Position numbers and translations under genes: made by a program. Shown here piece by piece: positions 32,801 through 47,800 of a stretch of DNA of 64,000 nt. The DNA comes from Liolophura sinensis (lineage: Eukaryota; Mollusca; Polyplacophora; Chitonida; Chitonidae): positions 32,787,385-32,851,384 of the forward strand of contig NC_088295.1 in NCBI RefSeq assembly GCF_032854445.1, in the 5' to 3' direction. Numbering within the stretch: position 1 is the first letter of the stretch; each line of letters opens with the position of its first letter. The notes under the pieces were generated by a model. That model ran no database searches. It saw nothing but the letters and a program-made list of their open reading frames with translations, and was not told where the DNA came from.

Positions 32801-35800
32801 GCATTGATGTACATAATCATGTATATATGTATATCTGTTATCTGTAATTCTGTTACTGACAGAATGTTACTACATCATGGAAAACCCATGTGTATGAACA
32901 TGCCACAATGTATGCTAATGTCCATAAAAAATCATTTTATTAATTTCTGCTGTTGAATACATACGTGTCCTTCTGTTTCTGATGTTTAAATCGCACTATG
33001 ATCACAACAATAACGATGAGGAGAATGATTATCGCAGGCCACATGAGACGCTGACAGCAATGGTTACTGTCTTGTAATCCTTTTCCTCTGTAACATCAGA
33101 TATAATCAGATCTTGAGCTCTGTGAACACTCTGCTATGTGTTTAATACAACATTATTTCACTATTCAAACATCACATATTAATGTCACATTATGTCCACA
33201 TGTTGATTAAGGTATTAGACGCTGACATTTTACGGACAAAGGGTGTTCATCAATTTCATTTGATAAATAAAAAAAGGTTTCAAAAATGTATACCGGTGCA
33301 CGCAAATCTTCAATTATAGCTGAAAAAATGATACAGTCCTTACCAATGCTCTGATTGAGGAAACACAAAGAACATGAAATGTTTTAAATTCTTTATTAGA
33401 ATAAGTATTGCAGGACGAATGTTGATACAGTATATAGATCGTACATATAATACATTATTTATTATGCTACTTATTATGCTGTTCATAAGTACATAAATAA
33501 GCAGTTCATATTCATGAAAGGCATATCGACATAACGCCATCTACAAGTCCCCATTCTACACACTTCAATGCATTGATAAGGTAATGATGATGGACACACG
33601 GATGGATGAACTAAGTCACAAATAGAGAGACAAGCTAGACAACCTGATCGCTATATCCATCCATAACATATGACGAGATCTTCATATCTTACGCACAAAA
33701 TCAACCTGATTTTCAAGCCTGAACTAAGATTTCACAATGTGACGTGCACAAAATTTATTCTTACCTAGGACTAAATGGAGTGCAGCTTCACTGCAATACC
33801 AAGACTGTATCAAAACATAAGTTCATCCCCTCAATGTAACATGTACTAAAATAATATGGAAAATACATGAACGTTTGTTTTCATAGCATACGACTCGAAC
33901 AAGTTCAACATGCTAAAAAACAAGTTTATGATTTTCAAGTCAAATTTTCATCCCATTAATTTAATGGCACTTGTGCATCTACATCAACATACATGTAAAT
34001 ATATCATCGATGCTTTCATTTTTTACCCAACAACTTTTATATCCTTGTTTATGTGGCCTGTCGAAGAAAGCAAAATCTCTTCTAGTAAGTTGAATCATGA
34101 TACGAACACTACTGTTGACAGTTTGATTAAATCATAAAATCATACATCATGTTTCATGATGGTGTATCTTCAACTTCATCATCTTCAACGGCCTGTAATT
34201 GGGCACACAGGACTGTTTGTATCGGCTAAAATGAAGAAAAAAAACACACCAGCTACATATATGTTTGTATCAGCTTTAATGTTTCATGTGTTACATTGGT
34301 ATCGTTAGAAAGAGCAGATTTTATAGTATCTGTGTTCTTCCAAATTGTTATTTAATATAACACTATTTCATAGAAATTACGGGGCTTTTCGTTATGTTGG
34401 CATGGGAAAAGTTACGCTATGTAGCCATATTAGTTTCGCTGTGCATGTCACAGCGAATCAGGCAATCAAAATGTAGGAGTGTTGGTGGTTAGCACAGCCT
34501 ACTTTGTCTACACGCTATAACAGGGCATCGATCATGGCGTCTGACAGATGGTCCTTGAGGTCTACGACAGTCAAGACAAGGACAAAGGCAAGATCAAAGC
34601 AAAGGCGAAGGCACGATCAAGGCAAAGGAAAGCCAAGATCAAGACAAGGCTCAGAGGGATTAGTTAGAAGATACCTCGGATGAAAAATTTACAGCTACTG
34701 AAGTACACAGGCAGCTATACAGTCTCAAAACAGTCTCAAATGTATATGCGATCCGCGGGAGAGTTGCTCGATCTGGCGGCAGATCGTTCGATCTGGCGGG
34801 AGAGTTGCTCGATCCCGGGCCGGGGTGGGGGGTGTTGGGGGGGGGGGTGGGGAGCAGATTTGGTCGATCCCATGGGAGATTCGCTCGAATCTGGCGGGAG
34901 ATTTGCTCGATCCGCGGGCGATTTGCTATCTTTAGTATATTACGCAGGGATGATTTAGTGTTATACTGAGCACTGTGACTATGGGAGTCAAAGAGTTACT
35001 GTTGCATTAAAATATACCTGAGGATTACGGTTAGGTAGAAATTCCAGCACATATACCTGTCGTAGTAGTTTTAAATTGCTGAAGACTGTTCACCGTCTAT
35101 ACCCGTGTCAACAAGTCGCCCAGAGTTATTCTCCCTGAAACTCTGTCTCGCAAATGGTATTGCAGATTCTGAACAAATATTTGCTGATTTGACTGTATAT
35201 ATGTGAATAAATGGATTTCACTGTTTAGTGTTCGAACTGGAAAAACAAATCTTCGCATCTTCTATTAGGCTGTTCTTGCCTATTCACTGAAATAAGTTGT
35301 AAGTCTTGAGTTTTCCTCCAGGAGTTATCCCGGAACAATACAGACTGGGAATGCATTTGGTGTATTAAATAGAATAACGACATTGAATTAATGATTGGAG
35401 TATTGAGAGTAAATCCATATTTCTGTATTGGGGTCTCCAAATACTTGAAGTAAATATCAGTCTTATACGTTACAAAAATATTTAAATTGTTTTTACCTCG
35501 GAGTTGATAGAGATTAACTGGTGATAAGCAGAGAGCAGAGCAAAGCCTGTATTATTAATCTCTAAAGGTCACAAGACCGGGCTATAAAGAAAAATCCGCT
35601 ACAGTACTATCCAAAATTAATAAAGTTACTTCTGAAAGAGTCAACTGTTGCCAACAAATCCGAAAAAAAAAAACAAAAAAAAAAACAAAATAAAAACTCA
35701 CAACAATATTTATTATTGCTATAAATTCCTATTTGCTACCCACAGGGGAGCACCTCAAAATATCATAACATAATAGTGGCCTCTGAAACTCAATACTACA

Positions 35801-38800
35801 TGTAAAAGTACTAACCTTGACGAGCTTTCAGTGTGATCTCTGCTCTGAAAACACGCGCGTTGAAATATGGTGAACAGCACTCCGTGTATTCTACTAGATG
35901 TTGACAGTTTATGCGGAGTTTAAATTTTCCACACAAAAAATGTTATTAAAATATGCACATATTATGGTTTTACTTTGAAACGTTGAAACTGGCATCACAT
36001 AAATTTTGAGTAATATGTCTAGAGAAAAGATTTTCACAGCAAAAATGATACCGGTTACCAGGTACATGGTATTAATTTTACACATCTCTGATATTCTATA
36101 TTACATAAAATATATTTCAAAGCTTAAATTTTTTATTCGTTTACTTATTTGTTGGCGTTTTAGACCGTACTCAAGAATATTTCACTTATACGACGGCGAC
36201 CAGCATTGTGGTGGGAGGAAACAGGGCAGAGCCCGGGGGAAATTCACAACCATTCGCAGGTTGTTGGCGGACCTTCCTACTTACGGTCACTACTTTAAGG
36301 TGCAACGGCGGATGTACACCTATGTATGTACATGTATGTATGTATTCGTGTATGTATGTATGCATGTAGTGCGTGTGTGTGTGTGTGGGGGGGGGGGGGG
36401 GTCCTTATCGTTGCAGATAGATGGTTTGAAAACGAAAGAAAAACAGTAGAATATGGTGATCAAACATCAGAAAATCTACTCCACCACGATTGGAGTTGTC
36501 CTTGTGACGTCACGGCAGTACACACCCTGCAAGCATGTGGGCTTCTCCACGTTCACAACACATACCACAGGAGACAATCGCTATACTTTTACAACTAATT
36601 TCCTTGTCGACGTGTGACTGCAGCAACACAACGCAGGATACTGTTACATACATAGCCTAAAACAGTCACAGATTGAGAAAGTATGGACCAGATATCATGA
36701 AAAACACCTTTCCATTACAGGGGGACTCGGTTGTGGTCATGTGAGACTTACTAACTGAGCCCTGCCTACTGCAGGAGAATGCCGAAGGAATAGGCTTTCA
36801 TGAGTACTACCATAATTCCATGGACGCCAGACAGTACCGCGCTTGTATCATCTATGGTGACCAGTATGTTAGCGAAAATCTGTCATGGTATACGGCCCAG
36901 TCACAATGCTGTATACGACTTCAATTCTGTTCTGCAAAATCAATTCTGTTAGCTTTAAAAAAATGTTTGTTGTAAAACTGTTTTACTTACATAATTTCCA
37001 TGGTGCTAATTAAGAGGTGTACACATAGGAGTAATTACGGATTAAGTCATATCATGGCTTCTGGAAAAGTGGTTAAACCTAATGCAATAATTTTGTCAGT
37101 GCATTGTAGAACTTTTTGCTACATAAACCCGTCAGGTTCTCCTGGCATGACGTCACCTAACCAGCGCTTCGCGGCCGACAAGATAGGCAGGCGGTCCAAC
37201 TTTAATATTTTTGTTTAAAGGGAACTAGTTAACATAATATTTTTTTCATAAGGCTGCTAAAACAGTCCAACATAGCATAAATATTGTGCCTAGTAAACAC
37301 TTAGTATGAAAAGTCGATAGGTATCTCTTTCGGTCATATGACGACGAGGAGTCAATAGCACGACGGATTGAACATTAGATTGTAAATCTACGCATACATG
37401 AGGCTATGTAACTGCTCTAAGCAGGTAATTATTTAGGTAAACATAGGTAAGACACGCAACCGTTTTACAATGGTAAACATTATGAAATCGTTACTGATGT
37501 GTATGACAAGAATAGTACCTTCAGAAGTTTGATAGCCAGATGTGTACTCCGTTTCGGTGCAGCCGCCATGAGTGCAGGAAAATGCCTTTACACTGTTCAT
37601 ATAAGTAAAACAGCTAATATCAAACTACATCTCCATCAGTTAAAGTGAATTTTGTGATGACTGCAATCTACGTAAGAAGAAATTTAGAAATTGCAAAAGC
37701 TTCTTCAACAGTCCGGGTATAAGTCTGATTAATAATACATGTTAACCGAAATATAACAAATATCAGCCACATATGGAATCATTTACAACAACGGCTTGAC
37801 GCCTACTTTGGGAACACTCGGAGAAAAAACAATGGAAGCGGAAACACATTTCTTCCTGAACGCAATTACAGAATGCTTTCATTAGACTTTCATACTCTCG
37901 GCTAAAACCAATTTGGAACCTGATCAAGGACGAAGAATAAATTTCGAAGAATAAATTTCGAAGAATAAATACGAAGAATATATTCCTTTTACGAGTCGAA
38001 CCGCTATGTGATACGTTACGTCATTTGATACAGTTAACATTTAATATCAGCAAAAATTCTAATTTGTATAACAGATACTTGTTAAAGTTTCTTGAAGTTT
38101 CTTGAAGATAATTTTGTGCAGATGACCTCTAACACTCTAGGATAAAATATGACAAATTTAAACATTCTTCATGTAAATCTTCTTTTCCTTGTGCATAAGT
38201 TAAAGCAAAATCCTTGCTTCCATATGAAATGTTCTTTTCCAACTTGTCAGTAACATTATGTGGTTTTCTTCTTACGGTTACTATAGTAACCCATAACCAG
38301 GGTACTAAGAAAAAGGCCTCCCTCTGGAACAATTCGTTGGAAATACACTATCTTTTAAATACAAAGACAAAACAGTATGCTCTATTATTCAAGCCTTTTT
38401 AAGGACAAAAGATAACACAATCTCACCATCTTTCGTCATCATATCACAGCTTTATGATTCATGGAAAATGACATACCTATATTTCGTTGCTGGCTTCAAT
38501 GGACCATTACAAAACGTGTCAATAGATTCAGTACAATTTCCATCATTTCCAACTGTATACCGGAAAAAACCTGTTTCCCGTTTTGACTTGCTCATTATAT
38601 CTAAAACAAAAGTCAGCAAGTAGGGATAACAGCGAACGTGTTGGATGCATAAAGATTAAAGTAATGAACATGACTACGAAACAGTGGCTTTGGAATCGTT
38701 ATAATGTTTGCATGATACACAATGTTATAAAAATTGACTCAACAATGCTCACAATTGCATAACAACCTCTGAGCTAGGTATTAGAGATGCAGATTTGCTG

Positions 38801-41800
38801 ACTCATTAGCCTAAAACACGTTTAAAAAGGAATGTTCAAAGAGAAAAGTTACCACGTCGAAAATACCAATCAACCGGAGTAGCCCTGTAAGGAATGATGA
38901 AATCTTTGCTATTCGCTTCGTGCCATTTCGCATAGTTCATGTAGAATGTACCCGCCAAGCTCTTGGAGGTAGACCCTGGAAGTAGAGTATATGGAATGAA
39001 TCGTCCGCTTCTGGCAAGTCACTGGAGAGCTTTTTCCACATATCACACACATTGCTTCACCCCACATCGGGACCAAGTTTCTGAAGCTGTACTATATTAA
39101 CATAATTTGTTTCGCTATGATAATGACTGAAAACTAAGTTTTGCACTCGCTGTGAGTTTAAGTCCAACTCATGTTGGCTTCCTCTCTGGCCGTAAGTGGG
39201 AAGGTCTGTCAGCCTCTGCCCAGTTTCCTCCCACCATAATGCTGGCCGCCGTCGTATAAGTGAAATATTCTTGAGAACGGCGTAAAACACAAATCAAATG
39301 AATAAATAAATATGTATTGCACAGACTGTGTCATAAGGGAAGTGTTTTATGAGCATATCAATTTATATTCAACAACGAGGGGCCTTCGTGGCCGAGGAGC
39401 ATTATCACGCCAGCGCGGCGCAATGACCCAGTTGTCTCCCATCAATGCAGTCGCTGTGAGTTCAAGTCCAGCTCTTGCTGGTTTTCTCTCAGCCCGTACG
39501 TGGAAAGGTCTACCAGTAACTTGCGGATTGTCGTGGTTATCTCTGGGCTCTGCCTGGTTTCCTCCCATCATAATGCTGGTAAGATAGTAGTGTAATATTT
39601 CCAGTAAAGTCAACATCCGCCGTGACCATGTTAAAATATGGATTGTCAGTTTTTAATTATGTATGATGTAGTATCTAGCATAATACTCTTGTATCTATCT
39701 TCAAACGCTTTTGTCAATAGTAAACAGTTAATATTTCAGCGTAACTTACCTTCTTCAACAGAACTCGTCTGGATTACGATTAACCCGGAATCGACGATTT
39801 TCCCATTGGTGTCATCAGTAAAGAAGTCCATCCTGAGATTCAGCTGAAAGATTTGGACGGATTGGGGGACGGTTTTTTTGGTGGAGACGTCCGGGCAAAT
39901 AACGCACTCAGTAGGCACAGGAGGCGCTGTGTCAAGGTGAAAACATCGTCGGTTTACTCAATAAAAATATACAAGATTTACAATTAAGGAGTACATCTGC
40001 GTGGCTGATTACTGGCTGGATTAACTGAGAAAAATGTATTGATACGTTAATATGATACAAGACTTACATCATCGACAGCAAAACCAGAAGCAGTGAAAAC
40101 TCTCGTGAATTTTATTCTAACTGTTCGTGTAAATGTTTACAATTAGCAGCAAATTACACGCGCACCATGGCTTAAGCAGATAGGAAAACACTGCAAATTA
40201 TTAGGAACCATTACCCACTTAGACAAAAAATAACAAGGTTTGATTTTCTCCATTTGTGAAAAATGTCGTGAAGAGCGATATGACAAATTGTACGCATGTA
40301 CTAACGTCCACGAGGTGCTAAGTACTCGACGTAAAGAATCTCTCCCATAAATCTTTTGCTAACGGCCACCAGCTGTCAGAAAAAAAGAAAAATATATTTC
40401 AAATTCAAATGGAACGTTCATATTTATTTGATTTCTGTTTAACGCCATACTCTCCGGCGGTACGTGGGAAGGTCTGACAGCAACCTGCGGATGGTTGTGG
40501 GTTTCCCCGGGCTCTGCATGGTTTCCTCCCACAATAATGCTGGCCACTGTCGTATAAGTGAAATATTCTTGAGTACTGTGTAAATAACGCCATACTCAAG
40601 AATTAATTCCAGGAATAACAGATGGATTATTTCTATCCGGAACTACTTTATTCAGCATCTACGTGCAAACAACAGTCCTCCCAATGTCTGACCCTACCAA
40701 TTGTTCAACACAGAATCAGTTTAACTTGACATGAACTTCCAACTCGTTCTTGACTTACCGAAACGTTGTACTCTTCCCCTGGTTCAACCTTCACTACTTT
40801 AGAATACACTTCATTGTCTGACTGTGACCAAGGGATGGTGAATGACGTCACATTATCGGAGACCTTGGAAAGAAGCAAATCTTGTTTTACATAACACCCA
40901 TCATTATTTTTACTTTATCCAGCCTCATAATATTATGCAAATAATATCTGATCAGGACACAAAGGCAGCTTTAAACTTCGTACATTTTTACTTTCTTATA
41001 ACACCAGTGCATTTCGGAACGTGCATGGGGGGGCCAACACGTCTCTTTCACAGCTGATGAACTGTGGTTTAAACCGGTCTCTCCGATGTTCAAATGCCTA
41101 ATCTGACCGTCCTCACATAACTGACAAATTCTGAACAAGGAGTAAAGTTCTCTTTAGTCAATCAGTCACCCTCTTCAAAAAAATTAAGTATTGTAAACCA
41201 GCAATATTCCCAAATGTTGTACATATGTATGCATTCTTATCTCACATATATAGTCGCCTGTACTACTTGTTAGCTGTATGTAAATGACAACGATGTAATC
41301 CACAAATCAGTTTCTGTCTTGATTGAATTTAAAGCAATGAAATTCTTTTACAGTTGGACAAGGATACAGATGTTATATTGTCTTCACAACCCTGATTTAC
41401 ATTCTATTATCTATGTGCTATTTACACCTAAATAATTATAGTGGAAGGAAACCGGCCAAAAGTCCGGGAAAAACTCATGACCATCCGCAAGTTGATTGCA
41501 GACCTTCCCACATACCTTCGGAGAGGAAGTCAGCATGACAACCTTGTGTACACTGCACTAGTGTCTCCAGTAACAATTATTCCATTCCAGTTGCTCTCCA
41601 CACGATATTTTTAAAGGTGGAATTGTTCGGCTAAAATTATTTAATAACTCGTCAGATGCGTCAACACATTATAAACAACATTTGTTAAACAGAATTCCAT
41701 GCGGAACAACATACACTACCTTTTTCCGGTATTCCAGTACAAAACTTGTGATATTGGCATTTCTGTCTCTCAGCTTTGGTGGCTCCCAAGTTACATTCAC

Positions 41801-44800
41801 GCTGGTTAGTAAGCCGTCCGGTACAATGAAATGAAGGTTTGTCACACGGCCCGGGGCTGTTAAACAAGAGATTACATGTTCGATGTAGAAATCTAAATGA
41901 CAGACATTGCAATAGATGATATCCCTTCATGTACCCTGGTGTAGCGTGAGATCTCATACCAGGAAAGTACAGGACACATATATATGTAGCAGAAACAATA
42001 CGAACCTGCCTCTGGGGTCCTGAATTCCTCTGAGTCAGAAGAAGGTCCATCTCCAGCCTTTGTTGACGCCCGCACCCTTATTCTGTATGGCCAGTATTCC
42101 TTCAAATCAGTAAACTCACCACAAAGGGGATCCATGTCTGAAGTGAATGCACGGGTGACTACATTATTGAAAATTCCAGACTAAACAATATTTCAAATTT
42201 TAAAATCATACATCTGCAAACTGATTTTAAAATTTACATGGAAAGAGAGAGAGAGAGAGAGAAAAAAAAACAAACGGAAAACAAAAACATACAGATTATC
42301 AGTACACTGTGCTGAACTGCATCGTCGTATCGCGCGATAAAATCGTTTACAATTTACAAATACCATACGCTTTTCAAGCATATTAAACAGATGACGATCA
42401 GATTACACACAATTACATGTACGCTACCTTACCTACAATGACCAATGCTACAAGTACGTGTAGCACTCTTGGTCACTCATAGAAAAGCTATCGTTGACTG
42501 AACAAAGTAAGAAGTAGGAGGTCATTGCCATAGATGGTGCCAACAAAAGTCCCCGGAGCAGACCCTCCGGATTTGGTAAATAACTGACGGATTTTCTCAC
42601 GCTTGACGGAAATATTTTCACCACAAATATCATGTGATTTCAAAATATGCTGAGGTGTCAGGTGACATAGAGCAAGATGCTTTGTTTGATGTCTTTCCCA
42701 GTTGACCTATGAATTTCCCACCACATTGTAATAAGGAAAACCAGAAAAAAAAAGAATACAAAGAAAAAATGTAACCGACCTTGGATTACCTATCTATCTA
42801 GCCATAGTTCCTCTCCCAAATCCACCAGAGTCAGTGTGTAGTTTGTAGGACCAGGGAAAGGTTTTGGGAAACTCCAACATGCTCTGTCAACTAGTCACTG
42901 TCACACTTGTATTCTTTATTACTGAGCTCACTTACCAGTGACAACTTGCTCTCTATCTTGCTGTAGCTCCTCTCCAAATCCACTAGGGTCAGTGTGTAGC
43001 TTGTAGGACCAGGGAAAGGCTCTGGCGGACTCCAGCATACACTCACATTCTTAGTTCCATTCACTGTTACGCGAATATCATACACCGCAGCTGGCACTGT
43101 AGAAAACAATTGAGTTTGTTTCGAGCGAATACCAGCACATTCAGCGGATATGTGAACACTGAAATGACTCTCACTATCTATCAAACGTAAACTTCAGTTC
43201 TATTCTATATTACTGAGACTTGTTATTTTTCTCTCAAAATTTTGGTTAAATGCTGCCGAATCACTAGGCACTGAGAGTAATCCGTTGATTTATGCAATAC
43301 TTCAAATGTATTTAGGCCTATTGATATATACCGTAAATAAATGAAATGACACTTACCTGTAACGGTTACATTAATTTATTATTATTATGGATAGTTCGTT
43401 TTATATTAAATATGTGTTATATTAAATACCCATTTGTCTTTACCTCCCGCTTCTGTCATAACGTTCAGTCGGCTAGGTTCGTTTCCCGACAGAAATGTGA
43501 CATAGAGGGCTAACTGATATTCAGTGTAGGGAAGCAGTCCAGTGATGTTGTAGGTGATATCAGCATTGTTAACATCGAAGACCTCTGTTCTCACGGATAC
43601 GCAGGGAGAGGTAGGAATTGGCTTAGAAAAAAACAAAAATTCCACACCATTTAAACGATTTTATATATAAACGATATTTGGTGGAATTGTGCCAAAATAA
43701 AATATCCCACTTTTATCATCCAGGAGAGAACTGCTATGATACTGTATTTGGTTGAGGTTGCACAATGCGATAATTTACATTTTAAAAGTTTAATAGTTAC
43801 TTTAATTCAGGAGAGTTTTATACAACTACTCGTGATGTCGTCTGTCAGCTCAAAGGTCTGTGTCCAGTTTTCCGCAGACCTGCATATAAACTTACGAAAA
43901 GAAGCTCATCAGCAAAATACACGGTCTGAACACAGCTTCCACCCCAAGACACCACCATTATGTAACTTCTTATGTTGTTATCTGTCCTCTGCCAGTTCAG
44001 CTGTATACTCCGGGAAGTTTTAGACTGGACTGAGATGTTGACAGGGGAAGGGTCTGTTTGACAGAGACATGTACATGTATAAAGTACAAGTGAATAGTCT
44101 CCGCCACAGCGAAATTTGTAAACTCCATTACTACAGACAAATGCATAATTCGTTTGTGTGGTATCTATCTGTGGTGATCCATTTTCCCTCGAAATCGGAT
44201 TGAGATTCCGCTTTTTGGTCTTCAGCAAGTGAAAACAGCTTTATTTAAAGTTAATGTATTGTAATTATTTCTTTTTAAATATATTTATTATTTACAGATA
44301 AAGGTTTCCGCGTGAGGATCGAAAACCAGAATAAACAGGTAAAAATGCCGGGAAGATGCCTTTACTCCATCATTTTTCATAAAATATAAGAAAATGAAAC
44401 CAAAAAAATAAGCAAATTGTAGGTCTAGGTACTTGATACTGTCTAGCACCGTACTAGCCTCAATGATGTTAATAATCCTTAGCGCCATAGTTTTCTCCAT
44501 GAGAGCAAATAAAGTAATAAAACCCTAGATAGGCTTACGCTTCTAGGTAGAGCTAGTGCGTATCAAGTCATCTTGGTGCTCGCTACGCGCCTACTACATG
44601 TACAAGATTACACCTACAACTTTATACCGAATACATGTTTTTCATGTATTTTTCATTCGTTTTCTTGTTTTATCTATTCAGTCATCATGCTCCCGGTAGA
44701 ATAGTGCTCATGATGACCAGTGTGAACGTCCTTTAAAGGTTAATATGCAAAGAGTTTGTCAATAACAAACACCCCAGGTACAAAATACCGCTATTTTGAA

Positions 44801-47800
44801 CTATGCCGAATGAAAAATGTCCTTGGCAGAATAAAGAAAAATACAAATGTCACATATATTGCAGCGGCCAACCTTGTACATGTAGGATATACTAAGCAGA
44901 TGTAATGATTTATATGTCTTGTGATTATCAGTTCGCCCACTATTTATATACGTAAGCTAGAGGACGCCAAAAATTATATACTTACTTAACGTTACGCTTA
45001 GAAATTCCACGTACGATGAGTTTAATTGTCCAGACTGTGACTTCACCAGCATGTTGTATACCCCAGGCATTGGAGGTTTGAATACATGGCGGTATTCATC
45101 AGTGGTATTCTGGTAGGGAACTTCATCTTCTTTTGACCAGCCCAAAGTGTCATGTATTCTCACATAGAATCTGTCTACAATGCCTCCTCCATTCCGCCAT
45201 CTCACAGCAATAGTCTGATCTCCTGAAGAGGGAGTGATGAACAGAAGAACCGGCCGGGAAGGGGCTGGAATATAGAAACACAATATATACAGTTTGTGAT
45301 ATTACAGTGGACACTGAGTTCATACTCAATAATATTGCACTCATACGATGGCGGTCACTGTTATTGGCGGAGGAAGCCGGAGTTCCCGGTCAATAGCACC
45401 GACCTTTGACAAGTTAGTGAAGAACTTTGTCACATGTGAGGTACACATGTACTTGTAATTTATTAGACCTCACGTCTCAAATCTCTCAAAATCCTGTTTC
45501 GTCATGACATTTAATAAAGAATATCGGGATACATTAACCCTCGAGAACTGGTCAACTTTTAGCAACGCCAGGTCCTTCTAAGTGTGTACATGCAGTTGTG
45601 TCATCAAGTATCAGTTGTCTCAGCATAGAAAAGAAGTGGATTTTTATGGTATGCACGTGTACTCACTCAGTGTGACCGTGAGTGATGAGGACCTGGAAGA
45701 CTGGACACCTCTGGACTCTGCTATCAACCACAGAGTGTAGGTCTGACCTTTGACCAACCTATCTGTAGGAATTGTGGTACTCTGTGGCTGGTTACCAAAT
45801 ACCGACACCTCCTTAGTGACAGCAGCATCACTTAAAGGCTGGGCAGTCACAATGACGTTGTAAAGCTGACCTGTGTCTATTGTCCACGTGACCCGGATAC
45901 CACCAGACTCTTCCACGGCACTGGTTAACGTGGGTGTTGATGGAACTAGAAATAAAAGAAAGTGTTGCACGTGTTTCATGTATTGTATAAAGCTACTGAA
46001 TGTCTTGTTCAACTGATATAATGGATATTACCTGACTATTGAGAATAAGTTTGCATACCCGTATAGTTTTAGACACAGTCAATGGTTAGAATGGACAATC
46101 ACTTTGTAATTTTTGCAAAACCTATTGTTGTTAAAATGTTTGGTAAGTTAATATTATATTTAAAGATAAACAAAAAAACAAAAGTTTAACTTCACAAAAA
46201 AATTATTTGAGGACAAAAAACTTTATAAGGATCCTTGAAGAAGGTAGCGTCCATAGCAATTAAAGAGATAAATTTTTGTAAATATTATTTCGATAAAAGG
46301 GTAGAATTGTTTCAAATGTAAACATTCAAATAACTTGACTGTTGAATCTGTAAGGGTACCACTATCGGAGAGTAAAGATGAGAAACAACTGACTTGTTCA
46401 TCTCCCAGATAACCGATATGCCTTACACAAGATCAAACAAAGAAACACAAAGACACTTGAATACGTTCAATACATATATTTGAACAAAATAAACAAATAA
46501 TACAAATGACATTGATATACAAAACAATACAAATAATTACAAAATATATGGTTTCTTACTGATGACAGGGTCTATATCCGGATGGAATATTCCGGCTTCC
46601 AAAAGCGAGTCAGTCCACGTAAATATAAAATTTACAGTCAAGATGAATTCCTCAATATACCGATGACAGTCCGATAAGTTGTTTATTCCTCAACTGCCTG
46701 TGAATGTGTAACTTCTCGACTTTTGACAGTAGCGTTTGTGATGTCAAGCTGTCGATATACGTTTCCTCGGAAATATACACATAGTCGCCTTTAAGGTAAG
46801 CTGTGATGAAATGTACGTAATGTCACAAAGGGATAATGAGTGATACAAGCTCCATAATAACGTCTCCAAAAATAGCAAGTGACGAAACATTAGCTCACAA
46901 AGCGCTCTGTGCAGAAAATGGAGGACAAATGATGAATGTCGAATGGTATGAAACCCGATATATCCAAACCCAGCAATATCCTTCACAATGAATGAGAGTA
47001 AATGTGACTGCTCTCAAATGGACATTAGTAAATGACTGCTTACATGTGGATAATAATGAATGAACTCCGTCGGTAAAATGTATAGACTAACGTAAAAGAA
47101 AATTCGGAAAGATGTTACCAATACATATTTCTAGAATGTACAGTGTATTTACAATAACCCTAAACGCATGAACACCGAAGCCTCGAGAACGCTCGACTAA
47201 ATTACAGTGCAGGCTATAACGTACAGAAAGAAAAAAATGTACGTCATACAATGACAACCATAAAAAATTAAAAAATATAATTCAATGTTTACAAACAAGG
47301 TTCGTAACAAGTCAAAACTGCAACTGACTAGTGTTTAATGCGGTAAACCAGACCATTCTATCAGTCCACGGAGGACAGTTTCATGTGTGGAGGAAAACTG
47401 AGTGTACAGTGTATAAACCATCGGCTTGTGGCAGGCAAGTGATGTCGTACACAGTTCATATAAGACTATCCTAGAACACCCGACAGATTAAATCTATCGA
47501 CCGCTAAAAATTTCTATTATATGGCTGGGACCTAACCAACACCTCATGCTTCCAAGAGTTTGACAGTAAGCATTAAGCACAACGGCCTTTAAACAGAAGA
47601 ACCATATTTATGGTACATTCACACTGCGGTGCGGTATGATACGGTAGTCATTCGCCTCAGGCGGTACTTATTGGGCTCATGCGAATTCCGCGTCAAATCG
47701 CTCACCGCGTGAGAATTTCGATCAGAGAATTCACGTGATTTTGCTTGACCTGAGTTGCCTTTTTTCTATGCATCAGGTTCAAGTTACGGTGTTGGACATC

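Noticed and set aside
36326-36598. Open frame with repeated YVCMYV-type residues
   Set aside because: Translation of GTAT and GT microsatellite sequence.
40064-40120. Candidate missing exon ending VFTASGFAVDD before a strong GTAAGT donor
   Set aside because: It looks like an FN3 end, but no acceptor gives the frame needed by exon 12 and exon 13, and the left copy has an 8-bp insertion there.
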